A stretch of 64,000 nt of DNA from JAVBME01 sp031552765 (GTDB lineage Bacteria; Bacillota; Negativicutes; Acidaminococcales; JAISLQ01): NCBI GenBank assembly GCA_031552765.1, contig JAVBME010000005.1, forward strand, positions 62,001-126,000. The letters are read 5' to 3'. The position numbers and the translations under genes are program-made. Shown here piece by piece: positions 1 through 8,497 of this stretch. How positions within the stretch are numbered: position 1 is the stretch's first letter; the number at the start of each line of letters is the position of its first letter. A model generated the notes under the pieces. The model was not told the DNA's origin. It did not search any database and was given only the letters and a program-made list of their open reading frames with translations.

Positions 1-3000
1 GAATTTACGCATTTTCCGCAAATGCCCGAAGAGCTGGCGGCCTGGATAGGCGACTGGGGAGGACAACTGCCGGCGCAGCCGCCGCGCCCGCGCCGGTATT
101 ACCGTAACAAGGAAGAGCTTTGGGAAGAAAAGCAATCGGCGCTGCTGTCTCAAGAAAACAGCAGTCTGAAAGGCGAACGCTTTGACGCTGTCCCCGCCCG
201 GGTAAAAGACTGGCGGCAGTGGCTGAGGGCGGAGTGGACGCCCTGGGCAAAAGAAAACCAGGAAAAATTCGAAGCGATAGAAGGTTATGAAAAGATATGG
301 TCATTGGCGCAAATACTGAAAAACCATAAGGACAGGTTTGAACTTTTGTGGTGCACGGCTATCCTGTGCTGGCGGCTGGATGGCCTGGAGATCAGGCGGC
401 CGCTTTTGACCAGCAGGCTGGAGATAGAACATGACCCGCACAAAGGCCTGCTGCGTCTTTTACCGACTAAGACCGGGCCAAAACTGGAATATGACATGCT
501 GTTCGGCTTGCCGGACGTTAACTTTCCGGAACTGTTTTTGCTGGAACGCCAACTGCTGGAAGAAGAGCTGGATTTAAGGGACAATGCGGCCGTGCGTGAT
601 TTTTCACAAAAGATTGCCGATGCGGTAGCGCCTGGCTGCCAGGTGCTTACCGGAGAAAGCTTGCAGCAAAAAGCGCCAACCGGCTTGCCGCGGATATATT
701 GCGCAGATCCAGCCCTCGTGCTGAGAAAACTCGATGCCAGCAAATGGCGGGGCGAACTCGAAGGAGTAGTGGAAACTATCGATGCCGGCGGCTCGTTGTC
801 CGATATTTTCGGCCATTATTACAGAATGGACAGACGCGCGGAGGAGTTACCCGAACGCGGCTGGAAAGAAAGCAGCCAGACGCCTCTTTTTCCATGGGCG
901 GCGGCTGATGCTCAGTGGGAAGCGATAAGGCGACTGCCCGACAATAACCTGGTAGTCGTGGAGGCGCCGGAAGGCAGCGGTAAAGAGCAACTAGTAGGCA
1001 ACCTTCTTTCCCACCTTTTGGCTCATGGCAAAAAAGTATTGGTAACAGGGCCGTGTGGCGCCCGGCTGCAACAGGCCGGCAACCTGATAAATAAAGAATT
1101 TTCCGAGATAGCTCCGCTTTGTGTTTGCGCTGCCGGTACGGAAAAAGAAAATATAAACGAGCTTTTTACTTCTTTGCGCGCGCACAACCAGAAAATGAAT
1201 TTTTTCACCAGAGAGCAAGTCGCGCGTGCGCTGGCAGAGCTACAGACACGGCTAGGCCAGTGCCGCAACGAACTTTTGGAAAACAAAAACCAGCTACAGG
1301 CCGCCCAAACACTCGAATATACCAGGAAGTTTTCTCTTGAAGGCAAAGAAAGATCGCCCTGGGAGGTGGCTGCCTGGCTGGTTGATAAAGCGGAAAAACT
1401 CGGTTATATACCCGATGCCATAGGGCATGACCAGGATTGCCCGTTAAACGGCGGCGAATTGGGGAAATTTTTCGAGCTGCTGCGAAGCAGCTCGCCTGAC
1501 GACGGTAAACGATTGAATATGTGGTGGCTTTTTCCTGACCAGATAATGGCGGGCGAGCGCCTGGAAGATATCTTGCAACAGCTAGAGGCGCTTTATGAAG
1601 ACAGGAAAGTGCGCCAAGAGCTGCTGGCAGACTGTCTGTTTGAAGAGGCGGATGCGGTAACGGCCAGCGGGGTGCTTGCCGAATACCAGCAGGCGCTTAC
1701 TTCACTGCCTGGCGTAGCGGGCGACTGGCTGGAAAATGTACTGAAAGACCTTGCTGGTTCTTCGCAAAGGCGCCGCATTTGGGAAGAACTTTACCAGTCT
1801 TCGATCGGACGCCTACAGAAGATACGCAGCTTGCAGACGATGATAAGCGACTATACAGTCACGGTCCCGGAACGGGGCGATTTCCGCCATCTGCGCGACG
1901 TGCTTTACAACTTGCGTATAGAATTTTTCAAAAATGGTAAACTGGGTTTTATTTATAAATTGACGGCCGGCAAAAAATCGCTCGGCGTATTCGAAGAATG
2001 TCTTATTAACGGCCAACAGGCGGCCAGCATACAGGATGTCGACTTGATACTGGCCCATATAGATTACCTGGATGAAGTCAGAAAACTGGCGCACAGGTGG
2101 AACAACACCGTTTTTGAGATAGACGGCCCGCAGCTTGACGACTCTTCGCCACTTCTTCTCGACAGTGTGGAAAGATATGTCGGACAGCTTAAAAAAGCGC
2201 TCCATTGGCAGCGTACTTATCTGGATATACTAAAAAAATCCTGGCAGGTATTTTCCCATAATCAGGCGCCGCAGTGGTCTGACCGCTGCTGGCTTGGTTT
2301 TATGCTGCCCAAATTGCAGGCCTGGTCACGGGAGCGGTATATGCTCCAACTGCTGGCGGAATTGGAGCGGCAAAAAGAGCTGCTTACGGCAACGCCGGAA
2401 GGGGAAGAGGACCACCCGGTGTGCGCGACTTTGCTGTCTGCGCTTGAAGAAGGCGACATTGCGGCCTGGCAGGATGCGCGGGCTATGGCGGAAGAACTGA
2501 CCCGCCAGCGCGAAGCCTGGCAGGATTTTCGCTCGCTTTACGTCAAAATGGCCGATATAGCGCCGCTTTGGGTGGAAAAACTGCTAAAGAGCGCCCAACA
2601 GCCGTTTTCCGCTTTGCCGGAAGACTGGCCGGAGGCCTGGCAGTGGAGCAGGGGGAAATCATGGCTGTCCAAACACCGCGAGGGCAACCGCCTTATGGAG
2701 ATGCACGGCCGATACATGGAAAAACAGAAAGAAGAATCCGTCCTGGTGCGCGAAGTAGCGGCCAGCAGCGCCTGGTACTGGCAGCTTAAGCGGATAACCG
2801 CGGAGGAAAAAAAGGGACTGGATTTTCTTCTTGGCAAGGCCGACCAGAAATACGGCGCTGATAAAGAGGATGAGCTGCCGCGCGACTTTTTGCGCGAAGC
2901 GGAATTTTGGCGTATGAGCCTGCCGGCCTGGATCATGCCTATAGATGTACTTTTGCAGACACTGGGGCCGTTTGACCGCTTATTTGACGTGGTAATCGTG

Positions 3001-4146
3001 GAAGAAAGCGAAAAATGCGATATTTTCAACCTATGCTTGCTGCTGCGCGGCAGGAAGGCTGTGATAATAGGCGACAATATGCTGCCCGGCGGCATTAACA
3101 TGCTGCAAGGACGGGCCGCCGCCAAAATAGTCTTGGAAAAATCATTGCTGGGTTTGCCGGCTAAAGTGCGTTTTGACCTTAACGACAGTATTTACGATTT
3201 TGCTTTGCGTTTGCTGGACGGGCAAAGTATTTTGCTCAATGAGATATATAACTATCTGCCCGGTTTGAGCGGCTTTGTCAATGAACATTTTTACGGCGGC
3301 AAACTTACCCAGCTGATGCCGGGAGAAGGCAGCGCCCAACTGCTGCCTGTCCTTAATAAAGTAGTTTTGCCGGCGCACCTTGCCGGGACGAACAACCGCC
3401 AGGAAGCGTCAGGCGTTGTCAATAAACTGGCCGAAGTTATAAAAAAACCGGAATACGCTGGCAAAAGCCTGTGCATATTGACTTTGGGCGGTAGCGACCA
3501 GGTGGAGCTTTTAAACGAATTATTGTTGCAGCGTGTAGCGGAAGAAGAAATCGCCGCGCGCGATATTACGGTATCGAGTGTATGCGATTATGCCGGCGGC
3601 CGGCGCGATGTAGTGTTTTTCTCGCTGGTATCAGCGCAACTGGCGGAAAAAGCGGATATGCGCGACCTGAATGCAGCTGTATCTACTGTGCGTGAGCAGA
3701 TGTATGTTTTCCGGCCGTTTGCTGAAGAAAATATTTTCGTACGTAGCTTGAGCGCCCGCCTGCTAGCGTTAGGCGCCGGCGAACAAGAGGTAGATACGCC
3801 CGAAGCGCCTAGACTGGTTCAGGACGTATGGCGGGCAATATCCGGGAAGGGGTACAGGGCTACGGCCTGGAGCGAGCCGCCCGGTATAGGACGCCGGCTG
3901 GATATAGTCATTGAAAGCAGCGGCGGCAAGGCCGCCGTTATCTGCGACGGTCTGCGCAATACGGCGGAAACGGAAAAACTGTTCAAAATCAAAGAACAAC
4001 TGGCCCGTGCCGGCTGGCACACCATACATATACGGGGTTGCGATTTTTATATCGACAGGGAAAACACACTGGGCAAACTTTGGCAATTTTTGGAAAAAGT
4101 TGGTATAATGACTACCCAGGAAGAAAATACACTTAAAAGTTTTTGA
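1..4146 (+). CDS. SF1 helicase-like protein with C-terminal nuclease-like domain (5' partial)
   Basis: The reading frame is already open at base 1, so the gene probably starts upstream; the first internal Met is at base 22. Numbering from that Met, a degenerate Walker A (APEGSGKE, around 315-322) replaces the usual GPPGTGKT. The middle (about 350-900) is a long helical region. A Walker B-like segment near 989-995 reads VVIVEESEK, where SF1 helicases have DEAS/DEAQ. Later GGRRDVVFFSLV and RDLNAAVSTVREQMYVF resemble SF1 motifs V and VI. The last 100 residues (RRLDIVIESSGGKAAVICDG) look like the PD-(D/E)XK/Vsr-like fold at the end of many large helicases. It is probably a DNA/RNA-binding ATPase, but several catalytic positions are altered and activity is uncertain. 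It ends 18 bp before rapZ. Confidence 0.6.
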   Translation, partial: EFTHFPQMPEELAAWIGDWGGQLPAQPPRPRRYYRNKEELWEEKQSALLSQENSSLKGERFDAVPARVKDWRQWLRAEWTPWAKENQEKFEAIEGYEKIWSLAQILKNHKDRFELLWCTAILCWRLDGLEIRRPLLTSRLEIEHDPHKGLLRLLPTKTGPKLEYDMLFGLPDVNFPELFLLERQLLEEELDLRDNAAVRDFSQKIADAVAPGCQVLTGESLQQKAPTGLPRIYCADPALVLRKLDASKWRGELEGVVETIDAGGSLSDIFGHYYRMDRRAEELPERGWKESSQTPLFPWAAADAQWEAIRRLPDNNLVVVEAPEGSGKEQLVGNLLSHLLAHGKKVLVTGPCGARLQQAGNLINKEFSEIAPLCVCAAGTEKENINELFTSLRAHNQKMNFFTREQVARALAELQTRLGQCRNELLENKNQLQAAQTLEYTRKFSLEGKERSPWEVAAWLVDKAEKLGYIPDAIGHDQDCPLNGGELGKFFELLRSSSPDDGKRLNMWWLFPDQIMAGERLEDILQQLEALYEDRKVRQELLADCLFEEADAVTASGVLAEYQQALTSLPGVAGDWLENVLKDLAGSSQRRRIWEELYQSSIGRLQKIRSLQTMISDYTVTVPERGDFRHLRDVLYNLRIEFFKNGKLGFIYKLTAGKKSLGVFEECLINGQQAASIQDVDLILAHIDYLDEVRKLAHRWNNTVFEIDGPQLDDSSPLLLDSVERYVGQLKKALHWQRTYLDILKKSWQVFSHNQAPQWSDRCWLGFMLPKLQAWSRERYMLQLLAELERQKELLTATPEGEEDHPVCATLLSALEEGDIAAWQDARAMAEELTRQREAWQDFRSLYVKMADIAPLWVEKLLKSAQQPFSALPEDWPEAWQWSRGKSWLSKHREGNRLMEMHGRYMEKQKEESVLVREVAASSAWYWQLKRITAEEKKGLDFLLGKADQKYGADKEDELPRDFLREAEFWRMSLPAWIMPIDVLLQTLGPFDRLFDVVIVEESEKCDIFNLCLLLRGRKAVIIGDNMLPGGINMLQGRAAAKIVLEKSLLGLPAKVRFDLNDSIYDFALRLLDGQSILLNEIYNYLPGLSGFVNEHFYGGKLTQLMPGEGSAQLLPVLNKVVLPAHLAGTNNRQEASGVVNKLAEVIKKPEYAGKSLCILTLGGSDQVELLNELLLQRVAEEEIAARDITVSSVCDYAGGRRDVVFFSLVSAQLAEKADMRDLNAAVSTVREQMYVFRPFAEENIFVRSLSARLLALGAGEQEVDTPEAPRLVQDVWRAISGKGYRATAWSEPPGIGRRLDIVIESSGGKAAVICDGLRNTAETEKLFKIKEQLARAGWHTIHIRGCDFYIDRENTLGKLWQFLEKVGIMTTQEENTLKSF

Positions 4147-4164
4147 CTTATAAGGGGTGAGATT

Positions 4165-5043
4165 ATGAACAAGGCGCGTTTTTTGATAATAACAGGCATG
4201 TCGGGCGCGGGCAAGAGCTTGGTGCTCAAGGCGCTTGAGGATTTGGATTTTTTTTGTATGGACAATCTTCCTCCCGCGCTGATACCTAAATTCGCCGAGC
4301 TTTACCAGCAGATCGAAGGCGGGTCAAAGAACGTAGCTTTGGTTGTGGACATTCGCGTAGGCGGCTTTTTTTCGGAGTTCGCAAAAACCCTGGGCGAACT
4401 TAGCGCCGGGAATATTCCGTATGAGCTGCTATTTCTCGATTGTGACGATGAAGTGCTCATCCGGCGCTACAAAGAGACCCGCCGCCGGCATCCTTTGAGC
4501 GTGGACGGCAGGATAAGCCATGGCATCAGGCTGGAGAGAGAGGCGCTAGCCTGCGCGCGCGACCTGGCAACAAATATCATAAATACCAGCCAGATGAAGG
4601 ACGCGGATTTGCGTGAGGAGATAAAAGGCCTGTTCGGGGAGCAAAACGCCGGCACGCCTTTTAATATCACCGTGCTTTCTTTTGGCTTCAAGTATGGTTT
4701 GCCTACAGACGCCGATATGGTATTTGATGTGCGCTTTTTGCCTAATCCTTTTTATGTAGAAGAACTCAAATATAAAAGTGGCAATACAAAAGAAGTGGCG
4801 GAATATGTGGGGAAATGGCCGATCGCCAGGAGATTTTTGCTTAAACTGGAAGATATGGTGGATTTTCTCATGCCGCAATTTATCAAGGAAGGCAAGGCCC
4901 AGACGGTCATCGCGATAGGCTGTACGGGCGGTATGCACAGGTCGGTATTCATCGCCAATAAATTGGCCGACATGCTGAGGACGCAGGGCTATAAAGTGCA
5001 GGTAGAGCACAGGGATATTGCCAAAAATACCGCCAAGGAATAG
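4165..5043 (+). CDS. rapZ: RapZ/YvcJ family nucleotide-binding protein
   Basis: 292 aa, the usual length. The N-terminal P-loop GMSGAGKS is at residues 11-18. The C-terminal half carries the family signature GCTGGMHRSV near residues 251-260, the region that binds RNA or small ligands in E. coli RapZ. In Enterobacteria RapZ presents GlmZ sRNA to RNase E and senses glucosamine-6-phosphate; in Bacillota (YvcJ) it is a nucleotide-binding protein of less certain role. The start follows an AAGGGGTGAG ribosome site. It is the first gene of the conserved rapZ-yvcK-whiA trio, which strongly supports the call. Confidence 0.95.
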   Translation: MNKARFLIITGMSGAGKSLVLKALEDLDFFCMDNLPPALIPKFAELYQQIEGGSKNVALVVDIRVGGFFSEFAKTLGELSAGNIPYELLFLDCDDEVLIRRYKETRRRHPLSVDGRISHGIRLEREALACARDLATNIINTSQMKDADLREEIKGLFGEQNAGTPFNITVLSFGFKYGLPTDADMVFDVRFLPNPFYVEELKYKSGNTKEVAEYVGKWPIARRFLLKLEDMVDFLMPQFIKEGKAQTVIAIGCTGGMHRSVFIANKLADMLRTQGYKVQVEHRDIAKNTAKE

Positions 5044-5137
5044 CGGCGGTACTGTATGGTCAAGATAAGTTCTGGCATATTGGGGACGGCGGGTTTTGGC
5101 GCGGTTTCCTATGGCAGATAGAAAAACAGGTGTTTTT

Positions 5138-6508
5138 ATGCATTGGATAAAATGGCTGTACCCGGGCATAAACATAAAGCGTTGGCTGTTATTGCTCATG
5201 TTGGGGCTGGCCTTGATAGCGGCCGGGATAATGATGTTTTTCCGCAACAGTATCGGCGGATTTTTAGAAAGTTTTGTCCGCTGGATAGAACTGGCTATAG
5301 TAGAAGGAAATAACAGGCATGTATTCAACTTTCTGGGCGCCGCCTGCTTGTTGGCCGGATTGGTATCAATAGTCGTTGCCGTAAGGAAAATCGGCAACTC
5401 TTTTTTGAGTTGTTTAATGCCGGACGGAGACCAGAAACTGGTGGATAGGATGTTCACCCGCCATCATTTAGACAATGGCCCCCTGGTGACGGTTATCGGC
5501 GGCGGGACAGGGCTTTCGATACTGCTGCGCGGTATGAAGCAGATAACCAGTAACTGCAGCGCGGTAGTTGCTACTACCGACGACGGCGGCTCCTCCGGGC
5601 GCCTGCGTGAGGAACTGGGCATAATACCGCCGGGCGACCTGCGAAACTGCATAACGGCGCTGGCCGATACCGAGCCGTTGATGTCCAAGCTGATGCAGTA
5701 CAGGTTCAAGGGCGACAGCTCGCTTTCCGGGCATAGTTTCGGCAACCTTTTTATTGCCGCTATGGCAGATATCGTGGGTGATATGGAGGGCGGGCTCAAC
5801 GCGGCCAGCACAGTTTTAAAAGTGCGCGGCAGCGTTATTCCGGCGACATTGGAGCCGGTAACGCTGGTGGCGCGTATGGACGACGGGACTATCTACGAAG
5901 GTGAGACGAACATCGTCGCTGCCGGCAAAAAGATAGAGCGGATGAATTTGTTGCCGGCCCATGCCGCCGCGACCAAGAGCGCGGTCAAAGCCATTATGGA
6001 AGCGGATATGCTCCTATTGGGTCCGGGCAGCCTTTATACGAGCGTTATTACTAACCTACTGGTGCCGGAGATAAGAGAAGCCGTACTCAGCAGCCAGGCA
6101 GTGAAAGTATATATCTGCAACGTCATGACCCAGCCGGGGGAAACGGACGGCTATTCCAGTTATGACCATGTGAACGCCATTTTCGAACATGTGGGCGAGC
6201 CTTTCCTCGATTATGTCGTGGTCAACAAACAGAGCATCAGCCAGGATCTTTTGGATAAATACGCCGCCCAGGGCGCGTATCCGGTAAAACAGGAAAATGG
6301 CCGCCTGATGTGCCTCGGGCTCAGTGTGGTCGAGGCTAACCTTATCAGCGAAGAAAACCTTGTGCGCCACCAGCCTGTCCAACTGGCCAAGACTCTGATG
6401 GCGCTCGTTTACCGGCTGCGCCTTTCCGGCAACAGGTTCAAGATCATGGATTATTACTTTGTACGTGACAGCATGCGTCGCATAAGAAAGATTATTGAAG
6501 GAGACTAA
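5138..6508 (+). CDS. yvcK: YvcK-type gluconeogenesis/cell-envelope factor with N-terminal membrane anchor
   Basis: About 456 aa from the ATG at 5138, chosen because AGGTG lies 7 bases upstream; in-frame TTG 5096 and ATG 5111 are alternatives. Residues 10-90 contain two hydrophobic segments (around LLLLMLGLALIAAGIMMFF and GAACLLAGLVSIVVAV), an extension absent from the roughly 320-aa Bacillus protein but seen in other Bacillota. The cytoplasmic domain begins VTVIGGGTGLSILLRG and continues with TTDDGGSSGRLR and GDLRNC, the UDP-sugar-binding signature of the CofD/YvcK fold. YvcK is needed for growth on gluconeogenic carbon and for PBP1 localisation in Bacillus. It ends one base before whiA. Confidence 0.93.
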   Translation: MHWIKWLYPGINIKRWLLLLMLGLALIAAGIMMFFRNSIGGFLESFVRWIELAIVEGNNRHVFNFLGAACLLAGLVSIVVAVRKIGNSFLSCLMPDGDQKLVDRMFTRHHLDNGPLVTVIGGGTGLSILLRGMKQITSNCSAVVATTDDGGSSGRLREELGIIPPGDLRNCITALADTEPLMSKLMQYRFKGDSSLSGHSFGNLFIAAMADIVGDMEGGLNAASTVLKVRGSVIPATLEPVTLVARMDDGTIYEGETNIVAAGKKIERMNLLPAHAAATKSAVKAIMEADMLLLGPGSLYTSVITNLLVPEIREAVLSSQAVKVYICNVMTQPGETDGYSSYDHVNAIFEHVGEPFLDYVVVNKQSISQDLLDKYAAQGAYPVKQENGRLMCLGLSVVEANLISEENLVRHQPVQLAKTLMALVYRLRLSGNRFKIMDYYFVRDSMRRIRKIIEGD

Positions 6509-6509
6509 A

Positions 6510-7451
6510 ATGTCTTTTTCCAGTGAGGTAAAAAACGAACTGGCGCGTTTGGCCAGCCTCAACTCCTGCTGCCTGGTAGCGGAACTGTCCGCCCTTTTCC
6601 GTATGGGGGGGAGCATAGTCATGCGCGGCTTGAATATAGGCGTAGACTTTGCCACCGAGAATGCCGCTTTGGCCAGACGGGTACTGCAAATGAGCAAAAA
6701 ACGTTTCAAACTGCCTCTGGAGGTGGTGGTGACCCGCTCGCGCCGGCTGCGGAAAAACAACCGTTACCTGATACGGGTGACGCCGGGCCAGGAAACAAGG
6801 ACTGTCATGGCGGCTTTGGGCGTATTGCCGGGTGATGAGGGCGCAGAGCTGGTAAAAAATATCTTGCAGGCCTCCTGTTGCCGCAAAGCCTTTTTGCGTG
6901 GAGCGTTTTTGGCGGGCGGCTCGGTCAGCCGGCCGCTGGGTGATTACCACCTGGAACTTGTCTCCCAGTCAAACGAACTGGCGGCGCTTATCGTAAAGAT
7001 GATGAAAAGCTTTTCTCTGCCGGCCAAAATGACCGACCGCAAAGGCGACTATATAGTTTACCTGAAAGAAGGCGGGGCAATAATCTCCTTTTTGTCTCTG
7101 GTAGGGGCTCATACCGCGCTTCTGGAGTTTGAAAATGTACGCATAGTAAAAGAGATGCGCAACCAGGTAAACCGTGTGGTAAACTGCGAGACAGCCAACC
7201 TCGGTAAAGTGGTGAAGGCCGCTTTGAAGCAGGTGGCGGCGATAAAGTATATAGAGGAAAAGGCAGGGCTTGGTATACTTGCGCCTTCTCTGCGCGAGGC
7301 GGCCGAGCTCAGGCTGGAGCACCAGGAAGCGCCGCTGAGCGAGCTGGCGGAGCTTGCCGCTGGGCAGATCGGCAAGGCGGGAATGAACCACCGTTTGAAG
7401 AAAATAGAGCAGTTTGCTCAAAAAATGGGAATGAAAGATGTTAAAGAATAA
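6510..7451 (+). CDS. whiA: WhiA, DNA-binding sporulation/cell-division regulator
   Basis: 313 aa from the ATG at 6510, which has GAAGGAG 6 bases upstream; an in-frame TTG at 6495 would overlap yvcK and is less likely. The N-terminal two thirds has the LAGLIDADG-homing-endonuclease-like fold of WhiA (FLRGAFLAGGSVSRP, HLELVSQS). The C-terminus is the helix-turn-helix region (LREAAELRLEH...SELAELA...NHRLKKIEQFA). WhiA influences chromosome segregation and division in Bacillus and sporulation septation in Streptomyces; it is kept also in non-sporulating Bacillota. Its stop lies 14 bases inside the next gene, implying coupled translation. Confidence 0.95.
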   Translation: MSFSSEVKNELARLASLNSCCLVAELSALFRMGGSIVMRGLNIGVDFATENAALARRVLQMSKKRFKLPLEVVVTRSRRLRKNNRYLIRVTPGQETRTVMAALGVLPGDEGAELVKNILQASCCRKAFLRGAFLAGGSVSRPLGDYHLELVSQSNELAALIVKMMKSFSLPAKMTDRKGDYIVYLKEGGAIISFLSLVGAHTALLEFENVRIVKEMRNQVNRVVNCETANLGKVVKAALKQVAAIKYIEEKAGLGILAPSLREAAELRLEHQEAPLSELAELAAGQIGKAGMNHRLKKIEQFAQKMGMKDVKE

Positions 7452-8226
7452 AAGAAAAATATTTTTCTCTTTGATGCTGATTGTATTTGTCTGGCTGGGT
7501 GCGGATTTTTACCAATACCAGAAAAAAGCTGTGACTGTTTTGGCCTATCACAGCGTCATGCGCGAGGCTGGCGTGATAAACGGCGAATACAGTATTTCTG
7601 AAAAAGATTTTGCCGATCAGCTAAATTGGTTAAAAGAAGAAGGCTATAAGACCGTGGCGCTGGGCGACGTGGCGCGGGCCAGGAGCGGCGGTCCAGCTCT
7701 GCCTGACAAACCGCTGGTCATAACCTTTGACGACGGTTATAAGGATAATTTGTATATCGCCATGCCGCTGCTCGAGCGTTACGGTTTTTCCGCTACAGTT
7801 TTTGTTGTAACGGATTTTATTGGCCAAGACGCTTTTTTGGGTTGGGACGAAGTGCTTGTTCTGCAAAAAAAAGGTTTTTCCATAGGTTCACACACTGTGA
7901 GCCACCAGCCGCTGGCAGCAATTGATGAAGCGTCGGCGCGCCGGGAGCTTGAAGTTTCTCGTGAAAAACTTCAAGCCCAGGGTATCGACGCGCGCTTTTT
8001 GGCGTATCCGCACGGAAGCCATAGCCAAAGCATCCAGATGCTTGTGCGGGAAGCCGGTTATCTGGCGGCCTGTACAGGGAAAAACGGCGTTAATGATGAA
8101 AAAGTATCCCTGTACGCTTTGAAAAGGATAAATGTGCCGCAGTCCAAATATGGTCTGTGGAACTTTAAACTACGCGTCTTATACGGCAAACTTTTAGGCT
8201 GGGCCAGCCATTGGCTGCCGTCTTGA
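7438..8226 (+). CDS. Polysaccharide deacetylase family protein (NodB domain), membrane-anchored
   Basis: 262 aa. An N-terminal hydrophobic segment (FFSLMLIVFVWLGADF, about residues 9-24) without a clear cleavage site suggests a signal anchor, placing the enzyme outside the cytoplasmic membrane. The NodB domain follows: TFDDGY with the catalytic Asp pair near residue 98, the metal-binding SHTVSH near 150, and YPHG near 190. These are residues of metal-dependent carbohydrate esterase family 4, which deacetylate peptidoglycan, chitooligosaccharides or poly-GlcNAc. The substrate cannot be told. The start overlaps the last 14 bases of whiA, so it is probably the last gene of the rapZ operon. Confidence 0.85.
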   Translation: MLKNKRKIFFSLMLIVFVWLGADFYQYQKKAVTVLAYHSVMREAGVINGEYSISEKDFADQLNWLKEEGYKTVALGDVARARSGGPALPDKPLVITFDDGYKDNLYIAMPLLERYGFSATVFVVTDFIGQDAFLGWDEVLVLQKKGFSIGSHTVSHQPLAAIDEASARRELEVSREKLQAQGIDARFLAYPHGSHSQSIQMLVREAGYLAACTGKNGVNDEKVSLYALKRINVPQSKYGLWNFKLRVLYGKLLGWASHWLPS

Positions 8227-8280
8227 CTTTGCCGGGGGATTGATTATAAAATAAGACAAATGCATGAATGGAGGAACAAC

Positions 8281-8424
8281 ATGAAAAAGCATGTGAAAAC
8301 AGTAAATAAAGGCGATCTGGGCAAAACGGTACGTACCGGCGGTTGCGGCGAATGCCCGTCTTCTTGCCAGTCTGCCTGCAAGACATCTTGCACGGTAGGC
8401 AATCAGGTCTGCGAAAGAAAATAA
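8281..8424 (+). CDS. scfA: SCIFF ranthipeptide precursor (six cysteines in forty-five)
   Basis: A 47-codon ORF with a strong GGAGG 6 bases upstream of its ATG. The peptide begins MKKHVKT and has six cysteines at residues 22, 25, 29, 33, 37 and 44 in the spacing CGEC-x3-C-x3-C-x3-C-x6-C, including the block SACKTSC. This is the SCIFF family, precursors of a ribosomally made, thioether-crosslinked peptide (ranthipeptide) nearly universal in Clostridia and reported to affect quorum sensing and population control in some clostridia. The next gene is its radical SAM maturase. Cys-alpha to Thr/other gamma-carbon thioether bonds are the known modification; which acceptor residues are used here is not visible. 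Confidence 0.93.
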   Translation: MKKHVKTVNKGDLGKTVRTGGCGECPSSCQSACKTSCTVGNQVCERK

Positions 8425-8445
8425 AGCATTGCCAAAAAAGTATAA

Positions 8446-8478
8446 AGCTCCTTGCTCTTGGCAAGGAGCTGATTTTTT
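8446..8478 (+). terminator. Intrinsic terminator/attenuator between scfA and scfB
   Basis: A perfect 10-bp stem (AGCTCCTTGC / GCAAGGAGCT, 8446-8455 with 8461-8470) and 5-base loop is followed by six T. It lies 21 bases after the SCIFF stop codon and 20 bases before the maturase start. It should stop most transcripts after scfA, giving more peptide than enzyme; read-through would supply the maturase. Confidence 0.85.
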
Positions 8479-8497
8479 CAAAAACAGGAGAGATATT

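Noticed and set aside
8429..8497. Extended N-terminus of the SCIFF maturase from TTG 8429
   Set aside because: It would translate through the intrinsic terminator hairpin, and a good ribosome site lies just before TTG 8498.
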